51,500 nucleotides of DNA from Isochrysis galbana. Its lineage: Eukaryota > Haptophyta > Isochrysidales > Isochrysidaceae. This document shows, piece by piece, positions 10,249 to 21,087 of this stretch (the stretch's first letter is position 1; every line of letters starts with the position of its first letter). The notes under the pieces were generated by a model. The model worked only from the letters and a program-made list of their open reading frames with translations, had not been told where the DNA came from and did no database searches. The stretch lies in contig CM030937.1 in the NCBI GenBank assembly GCA_018136815.1, positions 385,953 to 437,452 on the forward strand, in the 5' to 3' direction. The position numbers and the translations under genes are program-made.

Positions 10249-10589
10249 CGTTGCTATGGCTTGGTTGCAGCGACGCTTACTCGGAGTAGGCAGTGAACGA
10301 GTTGTGCTTGTTGTTGTATTGCTTCATGAAATTGCTCTCTGCGTTTTGGTGCTCACATGATTCTTGTCAGGTTTTCATTTATACTTCCCTCTGAGCTCGC
10401 GCTGAGTGTCATTCTGGACCTATGCGAGGCGCAGCGCAACCCGCAACCCCGAAACTGAGTCAAGAGTTGGGGCTGGGGTACGATGGCAGATGCAAATGGG
10501 GTAGTCTTGGCTTTATCTTTATGCAACTTGGTTGGCGCATAGTAGATTGGCGTAGATAGCATATTTAGATGGCATCCGATGTAGATGTT
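10249..10589. other. intergenic, 3' of ferredoxin/zinc-finger gene
   Basis: No gene recognised. Confidence 0.4.
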
Positions 10590-10861
10590 TGAAAAAACTT
10601 CATAATATTCTTACTGCACTCGCGGCGCATGGAACCACTACCTACACAAAGCATACTTTCTACACCCTACACCCTACACCCCCGCTCCCCAGGCCCCCGG
10701 CCCTTCCCCCCGCCATTAGGCGGCTCCCCCCGTGCACCACTAGGAGGATCGGGGTGAAGGGCTTAGATATGGTCCGGTGGCCCGCGCCCCTCCCCCCGGT
10801 GATCCGTTCCCCCCTTCCTCCTATGCCTACCGGGCAAACTACGACATTTATAAGTGGTAAG

Positions 10862-11233
10862 TTGTCGAGTCGAGCGGAGCCGGAGGGCTCTGAGCCACTC
10901 CGTCGCGAGCAGCACCGGCGGCTAGCGCGGCGCTTTGGCCCTCCTCCCCACCGGGAGTCGGGTGAATGAAATTCTGGACTGGGTCGGGCAACCCCATTTG
11001 GGTGTCTGGACGGGGAACGAACGGCGAACGAAGGGCTGTGGGGCGGCGAGGCGCTCCTAGCGGCCCTAGTGTGATGGGTTGTAAGAGATTGTTAGACCTA
11101 CAAAGAACTCTTCCCTCAGGGAGGGAGCCTAAGCTGCTTGAGTGCAGCGACGCAGCGAACAACGACGGACAACGAAGCTGAGAACAACAGGTTCACCGAC
11201 TCACGAACACACCGGAATCATTCACCCAAACCA
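10862..11233. repeat. 372-bp direct repeat, left copy (LTR-like)
   Basis: About 97% alike to 13391-13763 by eye. On the minus strand it starts TGGTTTGGGTGAATG and ends TCGACA (TG...CA), as LTRs do. No matching target duplication, primer-binding site or polypurine tract was found at the expected places, so LTR status is unproven. Confidence 0.7.
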
Positions 11234-12294
11234 GAGCCGAGAGAAAGAGGAGACGCCGGCGTCCGCGTGGGGCGCGACGAGAGATCGTAATCGACGGCCA
11301 CTGCGTCTCCCGAGTCTGGGGTGGCCACGGCGTGAGCGCGGAAAGCCGCAGCTCCCTTGGAACCTTCAACTTCATTGACTCCGGAAGCCGACCCTTCCGG
11401 GTCGGGAACCAGGTCGGAAACGAGAACAGGTGCAACTTCGAGACGAGAGAATGAACACGATGACGGAGAAATATAACGAACCGGGGAGAGAGGTGAGGAG
11501 AAGGCACTAGTCTCCCCCTCCACGGCACGAGAACCTACGGTAGACAACGACAATTCGTCCGCAGAGCGGCTCCGGCTATGGCCCTTGGGAGAGAGGTCTC
11601 CAGAGGGGTCCCGCCGGGAAAGAGCAGAAACAGGTAAAGCAGCAACAACGTTTTCGGACGCGGCAGCGGCCACGTCGGACCTATCCATAGAACCTAGAGC
11701 AGAAGATGATACCGAGTCGACAGCCCTCGAGGGCTTCACAACTGTTTGTTTACGAAACGAAGAGACCGAAGACGCGTCGAATCTACCTAGCCCACCCCCT
11801 TGGGCAGGGCCGTCGGGGGGTGAATCCAGGGATGAAGATGCGTCGAAAGACCTAGGAGAGTTAGAAGAAACCGATGACAGCATAGTATCCGTAGAAACAG
11901 ACTCCAAGAGGGGCAGCGAGCGAGAATCAGCCCCTAACATCCTAATAGCGTGCGAAGTAATAGAAGAACTTGTAGACGTACACGAATTTCGGAGAGTCGG
12001 GTCGCGACGATCTCCGGGGCAAACCTGTTTCCAGGAGCCCGGGTCAAGTGTCGACTCCGGCTTCCGAGATAGCCGTTCGGCGGGGGCTTCAGCCGGCGAG
12101 GCGGCTCCCACCGTCGAGGACTGAATAGAGCTAGAGACAGGGGGAGAATCGCCGCGTTGACCGCTCTTCCCCCCAAGCGGCGTAGGGATCGGATCGGGAT
12201 GGTGGTGGTGGCGTTCGGGCCCATGGGTCAGCAGGGCAGTGTGCTCCTGGCAGGCCATCAGGCGTGCCAGGAGAGCGGGTGGTTCTTCCCCCAT
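11218..12294 (-). CDS. Ser-rich open frame inside composite element (hypothetical)
   Basis: 358 codons open. The first ~28 codons are translated family-head sequence. The rest is Ser/Pro/Asp-rich with no domain recognised, for example 'SSVSSNSPRSFDASSSLDS'. Composition differs from the Pro/Arg-rich compositional frames elsewhere, so it may be a real element-encoded protein, but no homologue can be named. Confidence 0.25.
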   Translation of the reverse strand: MGEEPPALLARLMACQEHTALLTHGPERHHHHPDPIPTPLGGKSGQRGDSPPVSSSIQSSTVGAASPAEAPAERLSRKPESTLDPGSWKQVCPGDRRDPTLRNSCTSTSSSITSHAIRMLGADSRSLPLLESVSTDTMLSSVSSNSPRSFDASSSLDSPPDGPAQGGGLGRFDASSVSSFRKQTVVKPSRAVDSVSSSALGSMDRSDVAAAASENVVAALPVSALSRRDPSGDLSPKGHSRSRSADELSLSTVGSRAVEGETSAFSSPLSPVRYISPSSCSFSRLEVAPVLVSDLVPDPEGSASGVNEVEGSKGAAAFRAHAVATPDSGDAVAVDYDLSSRPTRTPASPLSLGSGLGE

Positions 12295-12366
12295 GGCAGG
12301 GGAGGAGTGGAGAGAGAGGGGGGCTCGTGCCCCGCCATGAGTGAACCAAGTATAAACTTAGTTGGC

Positions 12367-13691
12367 AAAATGGTGTGGATGAGCTCATGCTCGTCGGAGT
12401 CGCGGTAAAGGGCGGCCAGATCGCGTGAGGGCAGGGCGAGGAGATTTTTCCACTCGCTTACAACTGCCTCTCGCTCATCCATCCCCACCGCAAGGCAGGG
12501 GTCGCGAGGGTGGCGGAACGGCACCACCGGGGTCGGGCCCCGGTAAGGGCTCTGATCCTGGCGGCGGGATTCCGATTTGGAGGTCGGGTACGCCGACCGT
12601 GGAACCCTAGTAGCCGGAGAGGCGTGGCCCTTTTGGTCTAGGGAAGGAGGCTCGTCCATGGATGGTTCCTTCTGAGCCGGCCTAGCAGAATCCGCAGCCG
12701 CCTCGGTCCGATCCATGGACGGACTTGAAGTGGGCTCTTGGCGGGCTTGGAGTAGCTGAGTCAGGGCTTTGAACCCTGCTTCAACTTGATCCCGGAGAAG
12801 CCCCTCCCTCGCCTCTGCCGCGGCAAGGGATGACTGTAGGCGCTCCACAGCCCCTTTTAGGGTGTTGGTCTGCGCTTGAAGCCTTGCCATTTCCGCATCC
12901 TGACGCGCCGCGGCCGTCTCGATCGGGGTGATATCTTGATCAAAGACCCCTTTTGATGACGGCGGGGCATAGTCCCGGTAGGCGGGGCTTCGGAAGCTGA
13001 TCCCCTCCCCTTCACCGACCTCAGACTCATCATCTCGAAGGTGAGGAGGTGGGTCAAACTGAATCAGAGGGAGGGGGCCTTCCTCCACCTCATTGGCCAG
13101 CTCAGCGGCACTGAAGTTGGCCTCAAGTGGGAGAGGGTCATGCTCCACCATGGCCCGCTGTGATTGCACCCGGTGGGTGCCGAATGCAGCGGACAAAGGC
13201 TCGCCATCCGTCACGAGCTGATCGAAGCCAGTCGTGGAGATGGCAGCCGGAGTAATGGGTGCCATTGGCGCAGCCTCAGTGGTCGTGGGATCACTCGGGA
13301 ATCCCACGGGAACAGAAGCTGCAGCGGGCAGAGAAGGTTCCCTGAGAGGTTCCTCCTCTGCGGCCGAGGACGGAAGCTTTGATTTCGTGCTTGTCGAGTC
13401 GAGCGGAGCCGGAGGGCTCTGAGCCACTCCGTCGCGAGCAGCACCGGCGGCTAGCGCGGCGCTTTGGCCCTCCTCCCCACCGGGAGTCGGGTGAATGAAA
13501 TTCTGGACTGGGTCGGGCAACCCCATTTGGGTGTCTGGACGGGGGACGAACGGCGAACGAAGGGCGGTGGGGCGGCGAGGCGCTCCTAGTGGCCCTAGAG
13601 TGTTGGGTTTTAAGAGATTGTTAGACCTACAAAGAACTCTTCCCTCGGGGAGGGAGCCTAGGCTGCTAGAGTGCAGCAACGCAGCGAACAA
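12367..13691 (-). pseudogene. gag-like ORF disrupted by element insertion
   Basis: Open on the minus strand from 13691 to 12258; the last ~36 codons are inserted element sequence from 12366 on. The first codon of the open frame is not ATG; the first Met is within the direct repeat ('MGLPDPVQNF'). Residues about 255-315 are a heptad-rich coiled coil, with 'DAEMARLQAQTNTLKGAVERL' beginning it. This is followed by an Arg/Ser/Pro-rich linker and an acidic segment, 'DEREAVVSEWKNLLALPSRD'. A coiled coil plus basic tail between LTR-like repeats suggests a retroelement first ORF. No protease, RT or integrase was found nearby. Confidence 0.4.
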
Positions 13692-13763
13692 CGACGGACA
13701 AAGAGCCTGAGAACAACAGGATACACCGACTCACGAACACACCGGAATCATTCACCCAAACCA
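13391..13763. repeat. 373-bp direct repeat, right copy (LTR-like)
   Basis: Partner of 10862-11233. The minus-strand gag-like frame runs out of this repeat into the internal region without a stop. Confidence 0.7.
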
Positions 13764-15404
13764 AGCAAATTATCAAGCAACCGCGACCCCAAATCACCGA
13801 TAACTCAAACACGTCGCGAGAGACGGAGAGAGAGAGCGAGAGAGAGAGAGAGAGAGACTCCGCAGCGACGGCCGGAGCGTGTCTCCGTTGTAACTTCCCA
13901 CGTGGCGGAGAGTCCGAAGGGGAGCGTCATGTCGCGCGACCACGGCGATCACTTCGGATATAGATCGCAACGAGATATCTTCACGACAGAGGAAATCTTG
14001 CCGTTGAGCGTGAACCTTCTAGACGCTTCTAACGAACAACCCTGAGTAGCAACCAAGGGGAAGAAACACCAAAGGGGCCAAGGGCTTGCATGTAACTTGC
14101 ATCAAGGGGAAAGATTCCCTCACCTAAGAAGCGAACCTACACCGATCTCCAAGGGGAGATGGCAAATTAAACCTCAAATCTCGAGCGGATAGAGCAACCG
14201 ACTCGCTCGCCAGAACCTTGACCGAGAAGAAAGAAGCAAGGACCTACAAGCCAAGGGTAGCGGACCTAGGGAATGTGAGAGGAAATTTCCGAACGCCAAG
14301 ACGAACGCCGAACGCGGGGATTCAACGAAACCCTAACCAGGCCAAGCAGAACCTACGAAGAACAGGCCTGGACAACAACGAAAGTCAGCAGGTCCCAAGA
14401 AAGAACCGGAACCCAACAAGAAACGACAAGCCTTGCAAGAAGCTAAATAAGCATCCTGAAGGCACCCCGAGAGCCTGAGACAAGCGCGCAGCGAGTGACA
14501 GGCGACCTGGCTCCTTTGAGTCAAGATTACCCGAAAGGAGGAAACCTGGAATCTAGACCTGACAAACAGGCTAGAAGGAACGAAACGAGAACCCGAATTC
14601 TAGATCGCTAGGGACGAACCCTACCAACCTAGATGTACCTGAGCTTCACCGTGTGGCCGCACGGCGAAGGACCTGGAAACAAGAGCCTGGAAATCGCATC
14701 ATCTAAGATGAATGCGACAAACCCACTCTACCCCACCTCTAGCTTTTCTCCACGATGTAGAGTACAAAAGAAGCAGCCATTTGGCGGCTGCTGCGGTCCC
14801 GGCAGTAAGGAGTTGAAATTTTTATTCGTTGCGCACACGCAAAGAGCCCCCTCACCCTCACATCACAATCGCGCCGACAGTCAAGCGCTGCTAGCTGGGC
14901 CAACGGCGGGTCACGCACATCAAAGGTTTTCGCCAGAACGCGAGCGCTAATGCGCAGCAGGTTGCAGCGTTGTACGCTCGCAGTCATGCAAGAGCGGGCT
15001 CACAGACTCACATGCGTCCTCAGATTGCTCGACTGCGTACGCTTGCGCCATGATGTCGTCCGAGCCTCGTCCAAGCCGCGCCTACCGCCGCGGAAGTGCT
15101 CCGCAAAAGTCCACCCGCCCACGAACATCTTTTATAGAGTCGCAACCGGATGCCAAACGCTACGGAGTCTGGTGCATGCGCGCATGTGTCAGCTTAACCT
15201 TGAACAATTGAGTCGATGGCGACGAGCCTAATCGGCATGTCTCACCAACAGCAATGTATGAGGGAAGATCGCCTTGACGTGTGAGTTGACCCGCGCAAGT
15301 TGCGCAAACGTGATGAGACTCCACGAGGCTACGTGAGCAATCGCCGTATCTCGCGTACCCTTGTGCCATCCTTCTCTGGCGCGATAAATGCTCGGCAGCA
15401 AAGC
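13764..15404. other. transposon-derived non-coding region
   Basis: Starts with 13764-14060, which includes a GA microsatellite at about 13826-13857. From 14060 to 14640 the plus strand is A-rich with many 'aacc' and 'ccta' words, looking like one strand of an untranslated retroelement segment. No gene was recognised from 14640 to 15404. Confidence 0.35.
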
Positions 15405-16964
15405 CTAGCAGCATCCTCCGGAATCTTTCTTTTCGTCATCGTCTAGCCCACGGGAAGAGTAGCCACTCGTGCTTGTTTGCGCAATCATCTTCTCCTTGAT
15501 CTGCACGCCATGGTGAGCGCCGGCGCGTAAGCTCGCCGACTCGTGAAATGGCGTGAGACCTAGGCTAGAAGAGACGCGCGGGCCTAGAGCAGTGGATACA
15601 GGAGGCTGCGCCATCTGGCCAAGCATGAAGTCTGGGGCGAGCATGCAAGAGGGCGAGGAGTGGAAAACTCACTTGTGACGAGATGAGGAGGAAGGCGGTG
15701 TCGACGTATTCTCCAGTCTTAGCGGACGCCTCGAGGAAGGGCACGCCGAGTTCAGCTGCAAACTTCTGACCATCTTCGGCGGGCACTTGGCGGAGCCCAC
15801 CCGCCTCGGCAAGGTCCGATCTGCGAGGGACCAAGGCAGGTGTACAATCAACAATGCGAACTGTTATCTCCGTGTTTTCAAGCTTGGTGCTCGACACTGT
15901 CATCCTACGAACACTGCGCGGACTCCCGAGCTTCCTCGAATCTCGAGCTGCCAGCCATAGTTGGCAGCCAGCTCGCATCCAACTGAGATCCCGATGCTGC
16001 CGCCGAGCAAGATCCCACAGAGCAGTCACTCGGGGGACAAGGTGAAAAGCCACGACATGCACAACAAGGAAGTTGGAGCTGTCGCACTTATTTCCGACGA
16101 GAAGCTTGTTGACGTTCTCGCGCGCGTATTTGTCGATTTCCTTCAACCAGCGTTTAACGTTGTCGAACGATTCCCTGTTCGTGATGTCGTAAACCACGAT
16201 GATACCGTGAGCGCCCCGGTAATACGTGCTACTAATGGTGCGGAAGCGCTCCTGCCCCGCAGTATCCCATATCTGCAACTTGATGCACTTGCCATCCAGC
16301 TCAACTGTCCGAATTTTCTACGCGCATCCAACCATCATGGGTGTGTGAGCAGTGAGCCGTCGATGTGCACCCGTGCACCCGCCGCGAATGGCCACAGGGT
16401 ATCCTGGAAGGTGTGGGCTAGTGAGGCTGCACGCACGAAATCCACGCCGATGGTGCTGATGTAAGAGTCTGTCCACTTGTCATCCTGCGCCCAGAGTGGA
16501 AGGTCGTGCGCTAAGGCTTCAAGAGAAGAGAATGTGCTCCGATCACGCATATCCGCGCTGGAGGCGCCGCCGGAAAGCCTCGGTGCCTTTCGGAAGGTGG
16601 GCCTTGATTGCTGTACACACTGAGCAGAGCGCAGCGCGGGGGAGCGGCGATGCGTCGGGAGGCTCCGCAGCGCACCGCGAAGCGCAGCAGCAGGCACGAC
16701 TTGCCCACGCCCGAGTCACCGATCAGCACAAGAATGAAGAGGTAGTCGTCTGCGGAGCGGATTTGGGAGGGGAGGGGGGAATGGGGGGAAGGTGGGGGGG
16801 GATTCAAAGTGGGTTGGGCAGAGCCTCTTATGCTCTCTCTGGAGGAGCGGCTGGCTGGGGGGCTGGGGGAAGGAGGGTGGCTGAGCGGAGGAGGGGTGCG
16901 TTCTCAGCCGGCGCCGACGCGGGCCAGGCGCGAAAGCGCGCGAGCACGCACAGTCTGGCTTCAT
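15405..16964 (-). CDS. RAB1: RAB1/YPT1 small GTPase
   Basis: Six exons: 16964-16952, 16749-16676, 16484-16437, 16317-16088, 15820-15673 and 15500-15405. All join in frame to 202 aa. Exon 1 is only 13 nt (ATG AAG CCA GAC T) and gives MKPDYDYLF, matching the Rab1 start. P-loop is GDSGVGKS (residues 15-22), switch [13 protein letters not shown], switch [21 protein letters not shown], the G4 motif is GNKSDL (formed across intron 4, AA|A) and G5 is EASAK. The C-terminus ends GGCC, a double-geranylgeranylation site. Rab1 controls ER-to-Golgi traffic and is activated by TRAPP, whose BET3 subunit is also encoded in this window. Donors are GTGCGT, GTGCGC, GTGCGT, GTGCGA and GTGAGT, all with AG acceptors. 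A phase check across all six exons supports this model. Confidence 0.95.
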
Positions 16965-16984
16965 GCTGCGCTGCTCTCGCGCTA

Positions 16985-17045
16985 GGAACCCCCCCCCGCC
17001 TTCCCCGCCGGCGCTCTCCTCTCTCTTTGCGCTCTCTCTCTCTCT

Positions 17046-17106
<61 letters not shown>

Positions 17107-17260
17107 CCCCCCCCCCCCCCCACACTCTCTCTCTCTCTCTCTCTTTCACTCTCTCTCTCTTCACTCCTTCGTTCGTTCGTTTGCTCGCTCGCTCGCTCGC
17201 TCGCTCTCCTCTCTCTCCCCTCGCTCTTCTCTCTCATTTCCTTTCTCTCTCCTTCTTTGA
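16985..17260. repeat. polypyrimidine tract (CT)n / C17 / (GCTC)n, upstream of RAB1
   Basis: On the plus strand about 270 bp are almost purely C and T, with (CT)n at about 17032-17103, a C-run at about 17103-17120, more (CT)n, then (CGTT)n and (GCTC)n. It starts 20 bp upstream of the RAB1 start codon. On the coding strand it is polypurine. It could form triplex DNA or act as a nucleosome-free promoter element. Confidence 0.85.
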
Positions 17261-17860
17261 CACAGCAAAGGGGAAATGGGCTACCTCTCTCTCTCTCGCC
17301 GCTCTCTCTCTCCGATGCGCGTGCTGCTCGCGACTCCTTGCACGGCTCTCTCTACTCTCTCTCACCACATATCTTTCCCTCTTTCAAGGGGTCAACGGTC
17401 GGAACACGCACTAGCCCCCCAAGAGCCGCCGCCGCCGCCCTCTTCTTCTCTCCTCTAGAAGAGAGGTACAGGTCTCTCCCCTCCACCCCTTTCCCTCTCT
17501 CCCTCGCTACTCCGCCCCTCTCTCCTCTTTCTCCTCCACCCTCGCCACACCATCCTCTCCTCTCGGCGCCCCCCCCCCCCCCCCCCTCTCCCTGCTTTCC
17601 AGGCTCTTCTTCATCCCGGACTCCAAATCTATTCTTCTCGACTCGAGCCCCCTCCCATCTATCCTCCTCCTCAACCTCTTCTCCTTCTCTCCTCGCCTCT
17701 TCAATCCTCCTCCTCTTCAGCGTGAGGTAGGCCACCTTCTGCTCTTTAAGGTTAGAATCTCGTAGAACGTAGAGAGATTGGACCGAGGGGGAGCACCTCG
17801 TCCCTGGTGGGAATCGGAATCAGAATCCGAAGAGAGGGGCAGCCGCCCTCAAGGCGGAGC
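17261..17860. other. pyrimidine-rich intergenic DNA
   Basis: C/T-rich to about 17740 with a further C-run at about 17570-17588. Open frames on both strands reflect composition only. Confidence 0.4.
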
Positions 17861-17861
17861 T

Positions 17862-17935
17862 TGGGAACCTACTCTTATAAGTGGGGGTCAATCGGGGCCT
17901 CGTGCCCCCTCACTCCTCACTCCATCGCGGACACC
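17862..17935 (+). repeat. head-like fragment of the ~750 bp element family
   Basis: 'aacctactcttataagtggggg...cgtgccccctcac' resembles the family head (palindrome, then a 'cacgagcccccc' block) and the fragment at about 24210-24232. Short and diverged. Confidence 0.35.
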
Positions 17936-17963
17936 CTCCTGGGCCTAGTTGGGAGATACGTAC

Positions 17964-18138
17964 TCACCGTATTTGACCGAAGGCCAAATACAGACCGTAT
18001 CTGCCGTATTTGAAACCCCCTCCATGTGCCCCTCCGTATTTGTATTTGGATCCTACATGTGAAAAACAGAAAACCTGTTTTTCTGTGAAGACCACAAAAA
18101 CCGTGTTTTTCACCGTTTTTCTGAGCCTGGGCCCTAAG
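17964..18138. repeat. word-array locus A (CCGTATTTG / AAAAACGG)
   Basis: CCGTATTTG occurs at about 17968, 18003 and 18034, with the variants ccgtatctg (17996) and, inverted, caaatacag (17985). A second word cluster follows (aaaaacag, aaaaaccg, complement of aaaaacgg) and the block ends with the shared head gcctgggccctaag at 18125-18138. 'cctacatgtgaa' at 18051 equals the end of the MITE at 40999. Confidence 0.55.
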
Positions 18139-18784
18139 CCTGGGGCCAGCTGCGCCGGCGCGCCGGTGTGTCTGCAACTCGCAGCTCGCAATGCTCGCTC
18201 TCTTGTCGCATTCGCGAATCGACACTCGTTAGGCTTCCCTCTTCTCCTCGTCATTCGGTATTTATCGTTATAATTCTCTGCTTTCTCTCGTTCTCGGTCA
18301 AAAGCTTCGCGTGGACGCACAGACGCACAGGATCTTGGGTTGTGGAGCGCTCCCTCTCTCTTTCTCTCGAAGAGAAGGGAAGTTTCCCCACCTTTCTTCC
18401 TCCCAGGCGCCTCGCAAATAGGTTTAATTCGCTATCTTCTCCGCGTCTCTTTATCTTTATCTACTTCAGTGATTGCAATCAGGTTTAATTTGCAACCTCT
18501 TCGTATCTCCCCCTTAGGCACACCGCATTTCTCTCGTCTTATTCGGTAAGTCTTTTGGAATCCTGTGCGGCAGGATTGCGGATTGCGGATTGCCCCTCGT
18601 TTCCGTTATGGTTATGGTGCGATTCCCCTTCCAGACGGGATCGCCGACAGATCGCCTTCTGATCGTCGTCCGTCGTCGTCTGGCCGGAGTGTTTGGGTTT
18701 GATTTCAGTCGAGTTATGTGAGAAAGTCGTGGGGCGGGATTTGGAGTGTTTTCCTGGGTCCTGGGTGTCTCTGTCCGTCGTCCT
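18139..18784. other. intergenic, no gene recognised
   Basis: T/C-rich on the plus strand. A triple 'ggattgc' tandem lies at about 18574-18593. Confidence 0.35.
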
Positions 18785-19110
18785 GTCGTCAGTCGTCATC
18801 CGTCGCTCTCACTCTCGTCGCTCTCGCTCTCGTAACACTCATACCCTACAACCTCGCCTCGCCTCGCTAGCCCCTGCCATCACAGCCCTCCTCACACTCG
18901 CCCTCGCCTCTCGCCGCTCGCTCGATGTCGCTCTCGCCGCCGTCCTCGCCCTCGCCCAAGCCCGCCTGCCCGCCTTCCTGTGCTGACGGGCTTCAGCCCG
19001 TCAGCACCTCCGAAGTCGTCTCCCTCGCCCTCGCCGCGCCTGCCGCCGGCTTCGCCCCTTCCTCATTGCCCTCAGGCCCTATGTATGGGCCATCCCAATT
19101 CGTCAGGTGT
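18785..19110 (+). repeat. dispersed repeat P, copy 1
   Basis: Contains 'gccctcgcccaagcccg', also found on the minus strand within 34560-34625, and 'gccgcgcctgccgccggc' followed by 'ttcctcattgccctcaggcc', also found on the minus strand within 37425-37510. The three loci share a repeat of unknown type. Confidence 0.55.
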
Positions 19111-19231
19111 AGAATCTCATCCGGTGCGTCCCGCGCTGGACGTCTCAATGGGGGTCTCCCCCACCTCTGCTGGTCTGCTGGCTTTGGGCTGACTGGGCTT
19201 GCTTCGGCTGGCGCAAGCAGGCAGGTTGCGA

Positions 19232-19410
19232 TATGACAGCTTGCGGTGGGCGTTTGTGGTAGGCGGTTTGTGGTGGGTGGTTGGTGATGGGCGGTTTGTG
19301 GTGGATAGTTGGTGATGGGCGGTTTGTGGTTTGTGGTGAGCAGATTATGGTGGTGGGGAGTTTGTGTGGGCAGTTTGTGGCGGTGGGCAGTTTGTGGCGG
19401 TGGGCTTCAA
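19232..19410 (+). repeat. G/T-rich minisatellite (gcggtttgtggtggg)n
   Basis: About nine imperfect copies of a 14-18 bp word containing 'gtttgtgg', for example gggcggtttgtggtgg. Degenerate and only on one strand. Confidence 0.75.
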
Positions 19411-20430
19411 TCTTGGAGTAAACATGTTCCATGCCTTATTCTTATTTATTGAGGAACGTCAAAAGTCAAAAGTACCTAGACTTCGACTTCAAGCACAGAC
19501 CCAAAGAAACCACCACGACAGCTTATTCACGAAGAAGACACTCAACAAGCCTCCCCCGAACCCGCACTCTGAACTAGGCGCTTGGCTCTCGGCTCTCGTT
19601 AGTGCGTAGTGCACCGGAGCCGACCCCGGAAACTGAAGAAAAAGCAGGAATGAAGAATGAGGGGGGAAAGGGAGGACATGGAGAGATGGAGAGAGGAGAT
19701 GTCGTAAGGGCGTTGTCGTAGCAGTGACGGGGAAACCTAGAACTAGTAGGCGTGTAGCCCAGAATCTTCAGGTTTTTTTTAGATAGGTGTTTTCCGGAGT
19801 TTCTACCGCTTTACTCTGGTGCACTTCCTCAATCCTGAATTTTCATCTTGAAACCCTTGGAAGTTAAAATAGTATTTGACCGCCTACCTAGTTGAGTCTC
19901 GGCATGCCCCCTCCCCCTGCGACGCCCGCAGGTGAAGCTGCCAGAAGAACAACTGAAGAAACCTTCGGTGCTCCGGCAGTAGGAAGTGCAGGTCGACAAC
20001 TCAGGGTGAAGCGGTGCAAAGTAGTGGCTCACGTGCAAAAACGCGGGAGCCTCGGATTCCATGGATGCTTGCTTGGACGAATCTTGCCTCGGCCGATAGT
20101 CCGTTAGAAACGGTCGGAGCCGAGCCTGCCGCCATTGGAGGAAGGGATCGATTCCGTCGGCCGCTTCCGGTGGAGAGCTCCGGCGGGTTTCATTGATGAG
20201 TGTCAATCACCGTCTTCAAAGTGGTATGTTTCGATCACCTCTCAGAAGTCTCTCTCTCCTTGGTGCGACCCCCCCCCTCTTCCTTCCTTTGGGAGGAAGG
20301 CGCCGCACTCTTCGCGGCTCGCGCGCCAACGGCTCCGCGTGGCGGCCCGCCGAGGTGCGATGCTCATTGACCGAAACGGTGATCTGGGCGATGGAGATTG
20401 AGGGATGGGAAACCTCCCCCGCCTTCACAG
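19411..20430. other. intergenic, no gene recognised
   Basis: No frame with protein-like features. A T8 run occurs at about 19772. Confidence 0.35.
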
Positions 20431-21060
20431 GCGGCGGAGATGGAAGGGGGGGGAGCGGCGGGATGGCAGAAGGGGGGAGGGGGGAGAAGCCCTGCGCGGA
20501 GGGGGGAGAGTGGAGGAGGGGGGGGGGGGGGAGGGGCGGCGGGGGGGGGGGGAGAGGGCGCTCGCGTTCTCGCGGGAAGGTGGGCTCATCTTCCACAGGG
20601 GGAGAGAGGAAAAGGGGGTCGCCTTCTTCCCTCTCTTCGCCGGTGGCCCATCCTCACGCCACCGTCTCCTTCCTCCTCCTCTCTCTCTCTTTCTCCAAGT
20701 CTCTCAAACTCTCTCTCGCCCTCCCCTCTCTTTGCCTCTCCCGCCCCCCTTGCCCTCCCCCCCCCCCCGCGCGCCCCCCCCTCCCGCCTAACTGCAGAAA
20801 CGAAAGATCTCTCTCTCTCTCTTCTCCGCCATCTGGCCGCTCTCGCGCCGGGGGAAGAGGGGGGGGGGGGGGGGAGACGAGGTCGAAGCAGATCGAACGA
20901 GAGCCCCCGCCACTCACTCCTCTCAGCTTTTCTCTCGTCCTCGATTGCTTTCCTCTCTCTCAGCTGCCCCATCCCCACACTCCCCCCCCACTCACTCTCG
21001 CCCCTCCTCGTCCTTCCCCTCCCCCCCCCCCTCTCCCTCCCGCTCCCCCTCCCAACCCCT
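20431..21060. repeat. homopurine then homopyrimidine tracts upstream of pseudokinase
   Basis: The plus strand is G/A-rich with long G-runs at about 20440-20565, then C/T-rich with (CT)n and C-runs at 20660-21060 directly before the start codon. This sits in the likely 5' UTR and promoter. Confidence 0.7.
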
Positions 21061-21087
21061 TCCCCACACACGCACGCACGGCCCACC

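Larger units (their letters stand above)
10590..12366 (-). mobile_element. composite member of the ~750 bp element family with ~1.3 kb extra interior
   Basis: On the minus strand the family head (palindrome at about 12347-12366) and the first ~135 bp lie at 12366-12232, and the family tail lies at about 10840-10590, ending with the 'tactgcac...ataatattatgaag'-type tail seen at 35080-35905. Between them is ~1.39 kb absent from the short copies. This interior holds a Ser-rich open frame (minus strand, about 12294-11218) and one copy of a 372-bp direct repeat (10862-11233). It may be a longer parental version of the element, or two insertions that look like one. The head is inserted inside the gag-like ORF at 12367-13691. 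Confidence 0.55.

Noticed and set aside
10862-13763. Complete LTR retrotransposon
   Set aside because: Repeats have TG...CA ends, but no primer-binding site, polypurine tract, target duplication or pol was found; described only as LTR-like.
15821-16079. Non-canonical RAB1 intron 4 after GNKCD
   Set aside because: A canonical GT-AG solution (AATAA|GTGCGA...CGCAG|ATCG) restores the NKSD motif and keeps the frame.
20398-21087. N-terminal 230-codon extension of the pseudokinase
   Set aside because: Composition follows G- and C-runs and simple repeats; the ATG at 21088 has a good context and begins natural protein sequence.
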